Made by a program: the position numbers and the translations under genes. The notes under the pieces are model-generated. The model did not search any database. It saw only the letters and a program-made list of their open reading frames with translations, and was not told where the DNA came from. Positions 47,363 to 57,590 of a stretch of 64,000 nt of DNA are shown one piece after another; the first letter of the stretch is position 1, and every line of letters starts with the position of its first letter. Source of the stretch: Larix kaempferi. Taxonomy: Eukaryota; Streptophyta; Pinopsida; Pinales; Pinaceae. The stretch lies in NCBI GenBank assembly GCA_027924585.1, contig BSBM01000600.1, positions 16,568,501 to 16,632,500 on the forward strand. Reading direction: 5' to 3'.

Positions 47363-48747
47363 CATTGGAGAATGTGGCGTACAAGTAGGAATAAATGCAT
47401 ATGATCATGTAGGAGAAGTTAGCTGCATTGCGTTAAGTTTTGGAAGCAATAAAAATAACACCAAGTAGATTAGAGGAAGAACATACAGAGAGTACAGGAC
47501 CAAGGAAAATGGTATCTCATCCCTCAACAACATAAACCGCGCAAAGAAGTTTGAAGATAGCTCCAGGAGCTTTGGAGTTCCCTATAGGGGAAATGCAAGA
47601 GAGCAAACTGACGATAAGTTCAATTGAGTTAGTCTTATCATAACTTAATAATAATATATGTGTTGCATACTTTTCAAATAGGTGTGGCATAGGAAATCTA
47701 GTTGCGTGCATTCGTGAAATAAATAGAGTGGACCAAAGCAACTACAGCTAAGGAAGTACTGCAAGAGGAAAATATTAAGCTATGCAAGGAGAGAGAAGAG
47801 GTTGTGCAGGAGTTTGAGAGATTGAGGAAGAAAGTGGATGAAATCTGCAGCAATTTGCGAAAAGTATTGATGTAGGTAGATATTCGAGTGGGAGAGAAGG
47901 TGACCAAGATATGTGAATCTATTCAAGGCTTGTGTGAAAATATTATGAAATTGGAAGAAAGGGCGATTCCAAGTACTCCACTAGAGGAGAGAAAACAAAA
48001 GGAGCAAACACCCAGTGCAACAACAACAAACATTAGGACATTGGAATAAAAGTGTGCGCAGATGTATGAGGAAAGCACACAAATATGGATGTAGATCATT
48101 GAGGATGCTGAGTTGAAGGATATAGAATAGAAAGTGCAGGATACACATGCGAAGGAACAACACCTAAAGGACACAATGTTCCTTCTCCCAGTAGAAGAGC
48201 ATATGGTTGCACTGGTGGAACATATGAAGCAGTTGATGGGAGTTAATCAACTAAGATCCCAACAATAGGACATTGTGCAAAATTTATATCCATTGCAAGA
48301 GGAAACGTATAGAGTGACAGAGGAACTGGATGCGGTACAAGCCAGTGTTAATCACACCATACAAGTCATCAAGGAGAAACTATAGGCACCTTTGATAGCA
48401 TAGATAATAGATGGAATTGTTGAATAGGAAGCAAAAGAAAAGGAACATGTTGCAACTACAAAGGAAACACTGCATAAGTTGATGTAGATGGTGAAGGAAG
48501 TGCAACAAAAGAGTTGAAGTGACTCGGGATAGAAAGCACGTGTGGCAATGATGGGGGAAATCGGAGGAGAAGATTTCAAAATGATGGAAAATCTAGATAA
48601 AATATCGACCAAGTGCAAGCACATCATGATGAGGAAGGTTGAGGTACTTGGTTATAAGAGTAAAAGCGGACCAATGGATGGGGTAGTTAAGTTGTTGGGT
48701 AGACGATGTAGAGATGTAAAGCTAAAGAGAAACTCTAGAGCATAGAG
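47363..48747 (+). pseudogene. extra 3' ORF of the outer gypsy element, coiled-coil second part
   Basis: Picks up at EALENVAYK directly after the second AGAAG. Coding character then runs on with many TAG stops. Long charged stretches such as LQEENIKLCKEREEVVQEFE, RLRKKVDEICSNLRK and VEEHMVALVEHMKQLM look like coiled coil. A final open part, 48542-48745, reads MMENLDKISTKCKHIMMRKV and is basic at its end. Nearly every stop fits a CAG to TAG change. With 35862-37440 it formed one protein of very roughly 1,000 residues. Confidence 0.55.
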
Positions 48748-49064
48748 TGAGAAAAAAAGGTTGACACTATAGAAATTAGAGTCACCTAAAGCTGAAAGAT
48801 CAGGTAGCTGAAACATAGAGAGGCATGGAATCACCAAAAGGAGGAGTAACAATGTTGCGATAAACCTAATGAGTAGTGTTGAGTGATGGGTGGAATTATG
48901 CTCATATCAATGATCACGACACATCTAGAATTAGATCACCCTTTGGTTCGAAAGGTGTTATGCAGTAGTGGATAAACTGCTAAACCGAACATCTTGGTCA
49001 AATTTTGAGTACCTAGTAGAGTATGTGTAGCAGCTGAAGTTGCTCAGGATGAGAAACATGTGAG
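48748..49064 (+). other. outer gypsy end of coding region up to 3' LTR
   Basis: Short degenerate frames. The last one (VAQDEKHVSVGGHLKQVLDQ) runs across the LTR start at 49065, so the 3' ORF or another frame may once have terminated within the LTR. Confidence 0.45.
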
Positions 49065-49201
49065 TGTTGGGGGCCATCTGAAGCAGGTTTTGGACCAGTT
49101 TTGGGAGTAGTGCACTGGAAGTGGACCGTGTGACAAGTCAGCCGAAGGACCAAAGCACACAAAAGGCATAAGTTAGTTAGAAGTAGTCGGGAACTTGTGT
49201 C

Positions 49202-49555
49202 TGTAAGTTTTAAACCTTAACAGTGAAGTACAAACTTATATCGATTCTTAAGCATTAACAGAAAATACACAATGGCACACACATTACACAGAGATTTTCA
49301 CCTGGAAACCCTTAACCGGGAAAAAACCAGCAAAACTTAGAGCCGCATAGCTCCTTTTTCATTATATGTTTATTTTACATGTACAATACAATAAATGGTA
49401 TTCTGCAGCATCTAAAACCCTAATTCGTTTACCCGAATTAGGTTACAACCCTAATTCCTTTTACCGGAATTAGATAGAGTACAATGGGTCGAAAATCACG
49501 AAGGGATCGTGTTGTACACGCAGCGACCATGTGAAGAGATATAACATACCCAACA
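49202..49555 (-). repeat. 3' LTR of the young copia, 155 bp shorter than its partner
   Basis: 354 bp. The segment between ATCACGAA and GGGATCGTG that is present in the 5' LTR is absent here. The junction shows at most one base of microhomology. Confidence 0.93.
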
Positions 49556-49764
49556 TTCTCCCACTTGTTGTTCTCTTCACATACAGGAGAAATTTATGAC
49601 TTCAATAATTCAGGGCAATAATGCCCATGTTCTCTTTACACCAAGAGAACTTCTGAGTACTCACAGACTTTGTCAAAGAGTCTACAACATTTACCAAAGT
49701 GTCAACCTTCTCCAGCAACACTTTGTTTTGTTCAACCATGTCTCTGACGAAATGGTACTGCACA

Positions 49765-52700
49765 TCAATGTGTTTTTTTCTTTGAGTGATAAGCAGGGTT
49801 CTTTGCTAGAAATATTGCACTTGAGCTATCACAGCCAATCTTTACTGCATTCTGAACAAAACCAATACCTGAACACAATCTTTGCAACCATACAGCTTCC
49901 TTACTTGCATGGGTAGCTGCCATGTATTCAGCTTCTGTAGTTGAGAGTGCAACTACAGCTTGTCTTCTACTCATCCAACTGATTGCTCCTCCAAATAGAT
50001 TAAAAACGTAGCCACTTGTAGATCTTCTGTGATCAAGATCTCCAGCCCAGTCAGCATCAGCAAATCCTTGTATATTTATCTCTCTGTTTAGACCGGGTCT
50101 TCCTTGGTAGCAGATTGCAGAATCTGTAGTGCCACGCAAATACCTGAAGACCCTTTTTACTGCAGTCCAATGTTCCTTTCCTGGTTTTGACATGTATCTA
50201 CTCAAAACTCCCACTGCATGGGCTATATCTGGTCTAGTACAGACCATGGCATACATCAGACTGCCAACTGCACTAGCATAGGGAACATGAGACATGTCCT
50301 CTACCTCTTCTTGTGTAGTGGGACACTGTTCTGCAGATAACCTTACACCTACAGGAATGGGAACCTTCACTGGTTTGCTTTCCTGCATATTAAATCTCTT
50401 CAATATCGTTTCAACATATTTCCTCTGATTTAACCAGAGTTTCCTGTTTTCACGATCTCTTTTTATTTCCATGCCCAAAATGAAATTTGCAGCACCAAGC
50501 TCTTTCATGTCAAATTTAGATGACAGCTGATTCTTGACATCCTTGATGATTTATTTGTTGTTTCCAATTAGCAACATATCATCAACATACAATATTACAT
50601 AAATAAAATGATCACCAATTAGCTTAAAATAAACACAGTGATCAGCTTTGCTTCTTGAGAAACCAAGTCCCAGTATATAAGTATCAAATTTTTGATACCA
50701 CATTCTGGGAGATTGTTTCAAACCGTAGAGAGACTTTTTCAGCTTACAGACAAGCTCCTTTCTTCCTTTCACCACAAACCGTTCTGGTTGCTTCATATAG
50801 ATCTCTTCATTAAGATTTCCATGTAGGAAAGCCGTCTTTACATCCATCTGTTCTACTTCAAGATCAAAAGCAGCAGAAATAGACAAAAGAAATCTAATAG
50901 AAGTCAATTTTGCAACAGGTGAAAAAATCTCACCAAAATCGATGCCCTCAATTTGGGAGTAACCTTTTGCAACTAGTCGAGCCTTGTACTTCTCCACTTT
51001 ACCTGCTGCATTTAACTTCTTCTTGAATACCCATTTGCTTCCAATAGGCTTTCTTCCTTCTGGCAACTCAACCAGATCCCATGCCTCATTTTTGTCCAAG
51101 GCATCCATTTCTTCTATCATGGCCTTCTTCCATAGTTTACTATCTTCTGAATCCATTGCCTCTTTAGCAGTTCTAGGATCATCATCAGTAATAGATAACA
51201 CAAAATTAGAACGAAAATCAGGGGTACTGTACCTTTCAACTTGCCTTCTTTCTCAGTCAGATCTCCTCAATACCGGAGTCTGTGGATCCGCCTCTTCATC
51301 TGATTCAGACGATTCTGCCTCCTCATCTGATTCAGACGAATCTGGTTCCTCAAAAGAGTCACCTCTTTCATCCTTGATATCAAAGTGTAGCTTCTCTGAA
51401 TCCTTTTCCTTTGGTACATCCTCAATCTTGGAAGTGCTTTCAACTTCTCTGAAGATCACATCTCGACTGTAAACTGTTTGCCTTTTTACTGGGTTCCACA
51501 GCTTGTAACCTTTCACTCCATCCTTGTAACCAATGAAGATACATTTTTCTGCTTTATTATCCAACTTGCTCCTTTTCTCCTTTGGAACATGTACAAAAGC
51601 ATCACACCCAAACACTCTGAGATGAGAGAGAGAGGGTTTCTTACCAGTCCAAACCTCATGAGGTGTCTTGTCAACCAACGCTGATGTGGGTGTCCTATTC
51701 ACTAGGTAACACGCAGTGTCAACAGCTTCTGCCCAGAATTGTTGTGCTAGCCCTGCACCACTGAGCATACTCCTTTCCTTTTCCATCAATGTCCTGTTCA
51801 TCCTTTCTGCAACCCCATTCTGTTGAGGTGTGTATGGAGTATTCTTTTGCCTTGCTATTCCACACGTTTTACAGAACTCCTCAAATTCACTTTCACAGAA
51901 TTCTCCACCGTTATCTGTTCTCAGTACTTTTATTTTCTTCTCAGTTTGATTCTCTACAAGAGCCTTAAATTCTTTGAATCTATTAAAAACCTCAGATTTC
52001 TTACGCAGGAAATAAATCCAAGTTTTCCTTGAGAAATCATCTATAAATGAAACATAATACACAGATTTACCAAGTGATGGAACAGGCACAGGTCCAAAAA
52101 CATCACTGTGTATTAACTCTAAGATTCCTTTAGCTCTTACAACACCAGATGAGAATCTTACTCGATTTTGTTTACCATATAATCAATGTTCACAGAAATC
52201 AAAATCTAATGTGAAATCAGACATGCCTTCAGCCATACTTTTACCTTGTAATAGTCGAAGACCCTTCTCTCCAATATGTCCCAGCCTTCGATGCCATAGC
52301 GATGTCTTCTCACTAGAGACAGTAAGGACTCTGTCTCCTCCATTTTTACCCTCAGGAACAATAGTACTGTTACATCCATTTTTGAAGGTGCTTCCCAACA
52401 ACTTGTATAGAGTTCCAATCCAAACTCCCCTCATCAGCACCAGTGATTCTCGAACCATCTTGCATGTGTTCTTTTCAAATAATGTTTTCACACCTGCATC
52501 ATCCATTTTACTTACAGATATAAGGTTTCTAGCCAGCTTTGGAATGTGCAGAACCCCGGGAAGAGTTTTAACCCTTCCATCTTTGAGCAGTAGCTTGATC
52601 TTTCCTCGACCTATGATTTTCGCCATCGAGTTGTCTCCCAGAAATACATCTCCTCCATCATAATTTTCGTATTCAGAAAACCACTCCCTGTGAGGAGTCA

Positions 52701-53589
52701 TATGATAAGACGCACCTGAGTCAATCAACCACGAATCATGCTCTGCATGTGTACTTGAAGATGCCAGATACACATCTCCTCCTTCCTCTGTAGATTCTTT
52801 CCCATCTGCGGATGGAGCATCATTAGGTCCTCTGCTTTTGTCAGTATTTTTGGATTTACAATCCTTCTTGTAATGCCCAGCTTTACCGCATTTCCAGCAT
52901 TTTCTTACAGAAGGTCCTGGAGATTTAGATCTCCCTCTAGATTTAGATCTACCACCTGAAGACTTATTTTTAGATCTGTCTCCAGGGCGACCTCTTACAA
53001 ATAAGGCATCCTTGGCTGAACTATCTATGGATCTCCGCCTCATTTCCTCCGATAGTAGGGATGTAACCACATCATCAAAGTTTAGCGTGGTTGCATTACT
53101 CCCAATAGCTATAACCAGATTATCCCATGAATCTGGCAAAGAGCACAACAGACTAATACATTTTTCATCATCAGCAAGTGTAATACCAACAGATGTCAAC
53201 TGACTTACCAGAGTATTGAAGGTGTTTAGATGCTCTGATACAGAGTCTCCATCAGTCATCCTCAGAAGGTACAATTTCTTTCGCAGAAATAACTTATTTA
53301 CCAGGGACTTTGACTGATACAGATTTCCCAGTTTGTACCATAGCTTCTTTGCACTGTCTTCTCCAGATACGTTCACCAATACCGAATCTGCGAGGCAAAG
53401 ACGAATGGTGCTCCTTGCTTTTCTTTCCAGCTTTTCCCATTCTTCTTTTACCGCACCAGAGGGCATGGTACCTGGATCTACTCCGATCCATTGTTCTCTA
53501 TCTACCAGAAGATCTTCCATCTTGAGCTTCCATAGCTCAAAGCTCTGACCATTAAATTTCTCAATCTCGAATCTAGAACTGCTCGCCAT
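49765..53589 (-). pseudogene. copia gag-pol polyprotein, nearly intact, four disruptions
   Basis: From ATG 53589 (MASSSRFEIEKFNGQSFELW) one frame covers the polyprotein. Gag ends with knuckle CWKCGKAGHYKKDC (Cys near 52899, residue about 231). Protease LIDSGASYHMT has its DSG at 52722-52714. Integrase follows with LWHRRLGHIG, FIDDFSRKTW, DNGGEF and PQQNGVAERMNR. Reverse transcriptase runs about 51200-50550 with YVDDMLLIG, and RNase H has FADADWAGDLDHRRSTSG. Interruptions are TGA at 52185-52183 (in place of a Cys codon), TGA at 51255-51253 (probably from CGA), TAA at 50553-50551, and one extra A in an A-run near 49775 that shifts the frame after HSKKK. All catalytic motifs look intact. The type is the common plant Tork/TNT1-like polyprotein. 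Confidence 0.94.
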
Positions 53590-53718
53590 TCTTTAAAGAA
53601 AAATAAATCACCGCTGCAAAGCTCCCACTGAAACCAGGTTTATCACAAATCCAAGATCGAGCCAAACCCTTGGAAACAAAGGCGTCCCTCTGAACCCAAA
53701 AAATCATCTGATACCAAA

Positions 53719-54227
53719 TGTAAGTTTTAAACCTTAACAGTGAAGTACAAACTTATATCGATTCTTAAGCATTAACAGAAAATACACAATGGCACACACA
53801 TTACACAGAGATTTTCACCTGGAAACCCTTAACCGAGAAAAAACCAGCAAAACTTAGAGCCGCATAGCTCCTTTTTCATTATATGTTTATTTTACATGTA
53901 CAATACAATAAATGGTATTCTGCAGCATCTAAAACCCTAATTCGTTTACCCGAATTAGGTTACAACCCTAATTCCTTTTACCGGAATTAGATAGAGTACA
54001 ATGGGTCGAAAATCACGAAAAAGAAAAAAAGCAACCCAAAAAATTTTGCGCTCCGTGCGGACTCCGAGGGCCTAACGGTCCGAAACGAAGGGGGTGGGCC
54101 CTGTCGGGATACCCCCCCCCTCTAAACCCCCCCCCTCCGGACGCTCCCGGCGCAGGCGAATCACTAGTGCCGTAGGGATCGTGTTGTACATGCAGCGACC
54201 ATGTGAAGAGATATAACATACCCAACA
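53719..54227 (-). repeat. 5' LTR of the young copia, with GC-rich block
   Basis: 509 bp. Otherwise nearly identical to 49202-49555, it holds an additional segment of about 155 bp (54023-54177 on +) with C8 and C9 runs and many CpGs, next to an A-rich start. GC-rich R-region blocks occur in other plant copia LTRs, so the short LTR probably lost it. Confidence 0.9.
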
Positions 54228-54782
54228 GTGTCCACTTAATAATGGGATCAATGCATTCTGAAATGTATAAATATGTAAGAGATATTTGGGTTAAGGGTTG
54301 GATTTTAAGGGAGATAATAGTTTGGTTTTTGTTTGAGTTGTTATTGCTCTTATGCTATGTAATGTTGGGGTATTTTTTGGTTTGTGACAAAGATCTGATG
54401 TGCGCCACGCAGGCTCTGTAATACTGTTTCAGAATATACTAATGTGAAGTGAGCCTGTTTTGGATCATGTCTCTCTCGTGTTTGATGTAATGGGTGCTTT
54501 ATTTATTGCGCACATGGAGGCTCTGTTTCTATTGTTTCTTTGAATGTGTTATCTTTTATTCTGCATATGTTTTCTATTTTTGCACATATGATGATTGAAT
54601 GGTAATATGAATATAATGAATACCTTCTCCCCTTTAGCACTATGGAATCTTGGTTCTTGTAGTCCCCGTAGATACCTCGGGTGAGACTTCGTTTGTTCAG
54701 AGGTGATGTTGAAAGGGCCAATATCTATGGTTTTGTTGGTGAGTTTATACTGTGACCTAGGTCTACCCACTATGCACCAACA

Positions 54783-55764
54783 CAAAGGGAGTCGATGGCA
54801 GGGACTACTAGCGTGAAGGGGGAGGGTGATTAGTGGAGATAGAGAGAGGGGGATTCTCTCTCGTAACAACAAATAATTATAGACATTCATTTAACACGAA
54901 TGAATGACTATCATTTTGGATGGGAATCAAAATGATCAGTCTTGTTGATTCTTTACTGGTTTGTCGAGTGAATAAGGGTTAGGTTGAGAGAGGAGGTGGG
55001 GTTAGTGGTAGCGGGAGGATATGGAGGGTTTTTTATTTGTAGGGGGAAGGGGGACTAGGAGAGATAGAGAGAGATGGGAATTCTCTCTCAAAATAACAAA
55101 TAATGACTAACATTTGTTGAAAACGAGCGAATGAACACCATTTTGGAGGGGAATAGGGATGATCAATCTTGTCGAATATTCATGGGCTTGTCCAGTAAAT
55201 ATTTAGGGGATGATATTTATGGGTTAGGTTGATAAAGGAGGGGGCGTTAGTGACAGGGGTAGGAGATGTAGGGTTTGTTAGTGGTAGGGGGAAGGGGATT
55301 AAGAGAGATAGAGAGAGAGGGGAATTCTCTATCATAATGAAAAATAATGAAATAAATCTATTTAACATGAAAGAATGGTTACCATTTTGGATGGGAATAA
55401 GAATGATCAGTCTTGTCGAACATTTACTGGCTTTCTTAGTATATATTTAGGGGTTAGATTGAGAGAGGAGGGGGGCTTAGTGGCAGGTGGAGGATATGGG
55501 GGGTGTTTAGTGGTAGGGTGGGAGGGGGATTAGAAGAGATCAAGAGAGAGGGGAATTCTCTCTCATAATAACTCATAATGGCAGACGTCTATTTAACATT
55601 AATGAATGACCCCCATTTTGGAGGGTAATCAAATCATCAACATTGTTAAATCTTTATGGGCTCGTCTAGTATATATTTAGGGGTTAGGTTGAGAGAGGAG
55701 GGGGGATCAGTGGTAGGGGGAGGATATTGGAGGGTTGTCAGTGGTATGGGGGGAATTAGGAGAT

Positions 55765-55796
<32 letters not shown>

Positions 55797-56250
55797 GGTT
55801 ATCTCTCAAAGAACACATAATGACATACATATATTTAGCACGAATGAATGACTACCATTTTGGACAAGAATTAGAATGATCAGTCTTGTTGAATATTCAT
55901 GGGATTTTCCACTAAATATTTAGGTGGTGAGAGTTAAAGGTTAGGTTGAAAGAGGATGGGGGGCTAGTGGCAGGGGAAGGAGATGGGAGGGTTGTTAGTG
56001 GTAGTGGGGAGGGGGTTAGGTGGAGGAGTAGGGGATTGAGAGAGAGTGAGTGAGAGCATGGATTATTAAGTGTTAGGTGGAGGAGAGAGAGATATATATA
56101 TTTTGGGGACATGGTTAGAGGTAGGGGGAGGGGTATTATAAGGAGAGATAGGGAGGGGGGTTAGGGGTAAGTGGAGTAAGAGAGAGGGATCAGGGGACGG
56201 GAGGAGTGTTGGTGGTTAGTGGTAGGGGGGTTATGGGTAAGGGGAGTAGG

Positions 56251-56301
<51 letters not shown>

Positions 56302-56464
56302 GGTTAGTGGTAGTAGTAGGAGAGAGGGGGGGGATGGTTAAGGTAGGGGGTGTAGGGTGGAGAGAGAGAGAGAGAATGGGTTGGGGATGCAATTAGTGAT
56401 TGGGGAGAGAGAGAGAGAGATAAATAGGGGGGGGGCAGGGGTAAGAGGGTGAAGAGTGGGGGGT

Positions 56465-56511
<47 letters not shown>

Positions 56512-56720
56512 TGGGGGCATGGATAGTGGTAGTGGGGAGGTGGATTAGGAGAGAGAGGGGGTTTAGGGGTAGGGGGAGTAGGGAGAGAGAGATTTAGTGG
56601 TTTTTAGTGGTAGGATTAGGAGAGAGAATATGAGAGAGAGAGGAGTGGGTTATTAATGGTAGGGGAGGAGTAGGGGGAGAGGGAGAGAGAGAGAAAGGGG
56701 GATGGGGGTGGTTAGTGGTA

Positions 56721-56760
<40 letters not shown>

Positions 56761-56788
56761 TGGCGGTTAGGGGTAGGTGGAGGAATAG

Positions 56789-56829
<41 letters not shown>

Positions 56830-57590
56830 GGTGGTTAGGGGTAGGTGGAGGAATAGGGAAGAGAGAGAGGGGGGTTTAGTAAGGGTTATGGGGAGGAGTA
56901 GAGAGAGGGGGAGGAGGGGGGTTATTAGTAGTGATATGTGAGGGGGGTACATAGAGAGAGAAAGAGATGTGAGTGTAGTTGGTTAGTAGTAGGGGGGAAG
57001 GGATATTAGGAGAGACAAAGAGAGAGGGTAGGTTTAAGGATGGGGGAGTAAGCAAGAGAGAGATAGAGAGGTGGGGGTAGAGATTAGGGTTAGGGGTATG
57101 GGTAGGGGGGTGAGGAGTGGGGGGGTTGAGAGAGAGAGAGGGGGGGGGGGTAATGGTGATTAAGGTTGGGGGTGGATGGGATTTACAAAAGAGAGAGACA
57201 TATTAAGGGGGTTAATGGTTTATGGAGGATGGGGTTGTGGGAAAGAGAGAGAGAGAGAGAGGATAAGTGGGGTTAGGGGTTTGGGGAGAGGGAGAGAGAG
57301 AGAGAGAGAGATGTGGGGGTTAGGGGTGGGGCGAGGAGTGATAGAGATAGAGGGGATGGGGATAGGGTGGGGCGAGGAGTGATAGAGAGAGAGGGGATGG
57401 GGATAGGGGTGGGGATATGAAGGGAGAGATAGATAGATAGATGGGATAGTTAGGAGTCAGGGGCAGGGTTATAGGAGTTATATAGAGAGAAGGAGAGAGT
57501 GTGGGGAGGTTAGAGAGTAGGGGGGTTAGGGATAATGGGAGAGAGAGGTGGGGTTAAAGAGATAAAGAGGGAAATAGAGAGCGAGAATTA
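54783..57590. repeat. GA/G-rich tract, right part, with satellite and (GA)n runs
   Basis: Continuation of 18530-19306 beyond the outer gypsy. The first 1.2 kb contains tandem units (annotated separately). From about 55950 it becomes GAGAGA runs (for example 56252-56300, 56468-56508, 56726-56758, 56796-56826, 57242-57262) alternating with GGGGTTAGTGGTAGGGGG-like phrases. No coding is supported; open frames are compositional. Confidence 0.88.
54854..56030. repeat. five-copy satellite-like repeat, about 236-bp unit
   Basis: Each unit begins TTCTCTCTC(A/G) and continues with AACAAATAATGAC-, AACACGAATGAATGAC-, CATTTTGGATGGGAAT- and GATCAGTCTTGTTGAAT-like phrases. It ends in a G-rich GGTTAGTGGTAGGGGGA and (GA)n tail. 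Unit starts are near 54854, 55081, 55325, 55556 and 55799 (spacings 227, 244, 231, 243). Units are diverged from one another. Confidence 0.8.

Larger units (their letters stand above)
49202..54227 (-). mobile_element. young Ty1/copia retrotransposon inside the outer gypsy 3' LTR
   Basis: The minus-strand 5' LTR is 53719-54227 and the 3' LTR 49202-49555 (TGTTGGGTATG...CTTACA). The target duplication GTGTC is perfect (49197-49201, 54228-54232). The primer site TGGTATCAGATG (53716-53705) is initiator-Met type; the purine tract AAGTGGGAGAA lies before the 3' LTR. Where both LTRs align they differ at only two positions in 354, both transitions, so the insertion is recent. One LTR is 155 bp longer. 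All copia domains are present in one frame, with three stops and one 1-base frameshift. Confidence 0.96.
19307..54782 (+). mobile_element. outer Ty3/gypsy LTR retrotransposon carrying nested insertions
   Basis: The 5' LTR (19307-19962) and the 3' LTR (49065-54782, split by a copia) are clear homologues: same start TGTTGG, same TATAAATATGTAAG core and same end CAACA. Between them, on the + strand, lie gag, zinc fingers, protease, reverse transcriptase/RNase H, integrase and an extra 3' reading frame, interrupted by four LTR-derived insertions and one foldback. Subtracting the inserts leaves about 12 kb. Both sides are the same GA-rich tract, which supports the two LTRs being a true pair. The 5-bp flanks (CAGGG and CAAAG) match only partly. 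The LTRs are the most diverged pair in the window and the coding region is riddled with stops, so it is old. Confidence 0.85.
49065..54782 (+). repeat. 3' LTR of the outer gypsy, split by a copia insertion
   Basis: Left part 49065-49201 and right part 54228-54782 together match 19307-19962. They share the segments GTTTTGGACCAGTTTTGGGA and AAATGTATAAATATGTAAG, and the end CAACA. TATAAATA is at 54266-54273. The copia with its 5-bp target duplication separates them. Confidence 0.85.

Noticed and set aside
19302-54787. Target duplication of the outer gypsy
   Set aside because: Flanking 5-mers CAGGG and CAAAG agree at only three positions, so I do not claim a duplication. The pairing rests on LTR homology and the shared GA-rich flanks.
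56767-57382. Ser/Leu-rich minus-strand and Arg/Glu-rich plus-strand frames
   Set aside because: Same cause: (GA)n repeats read on either strand.
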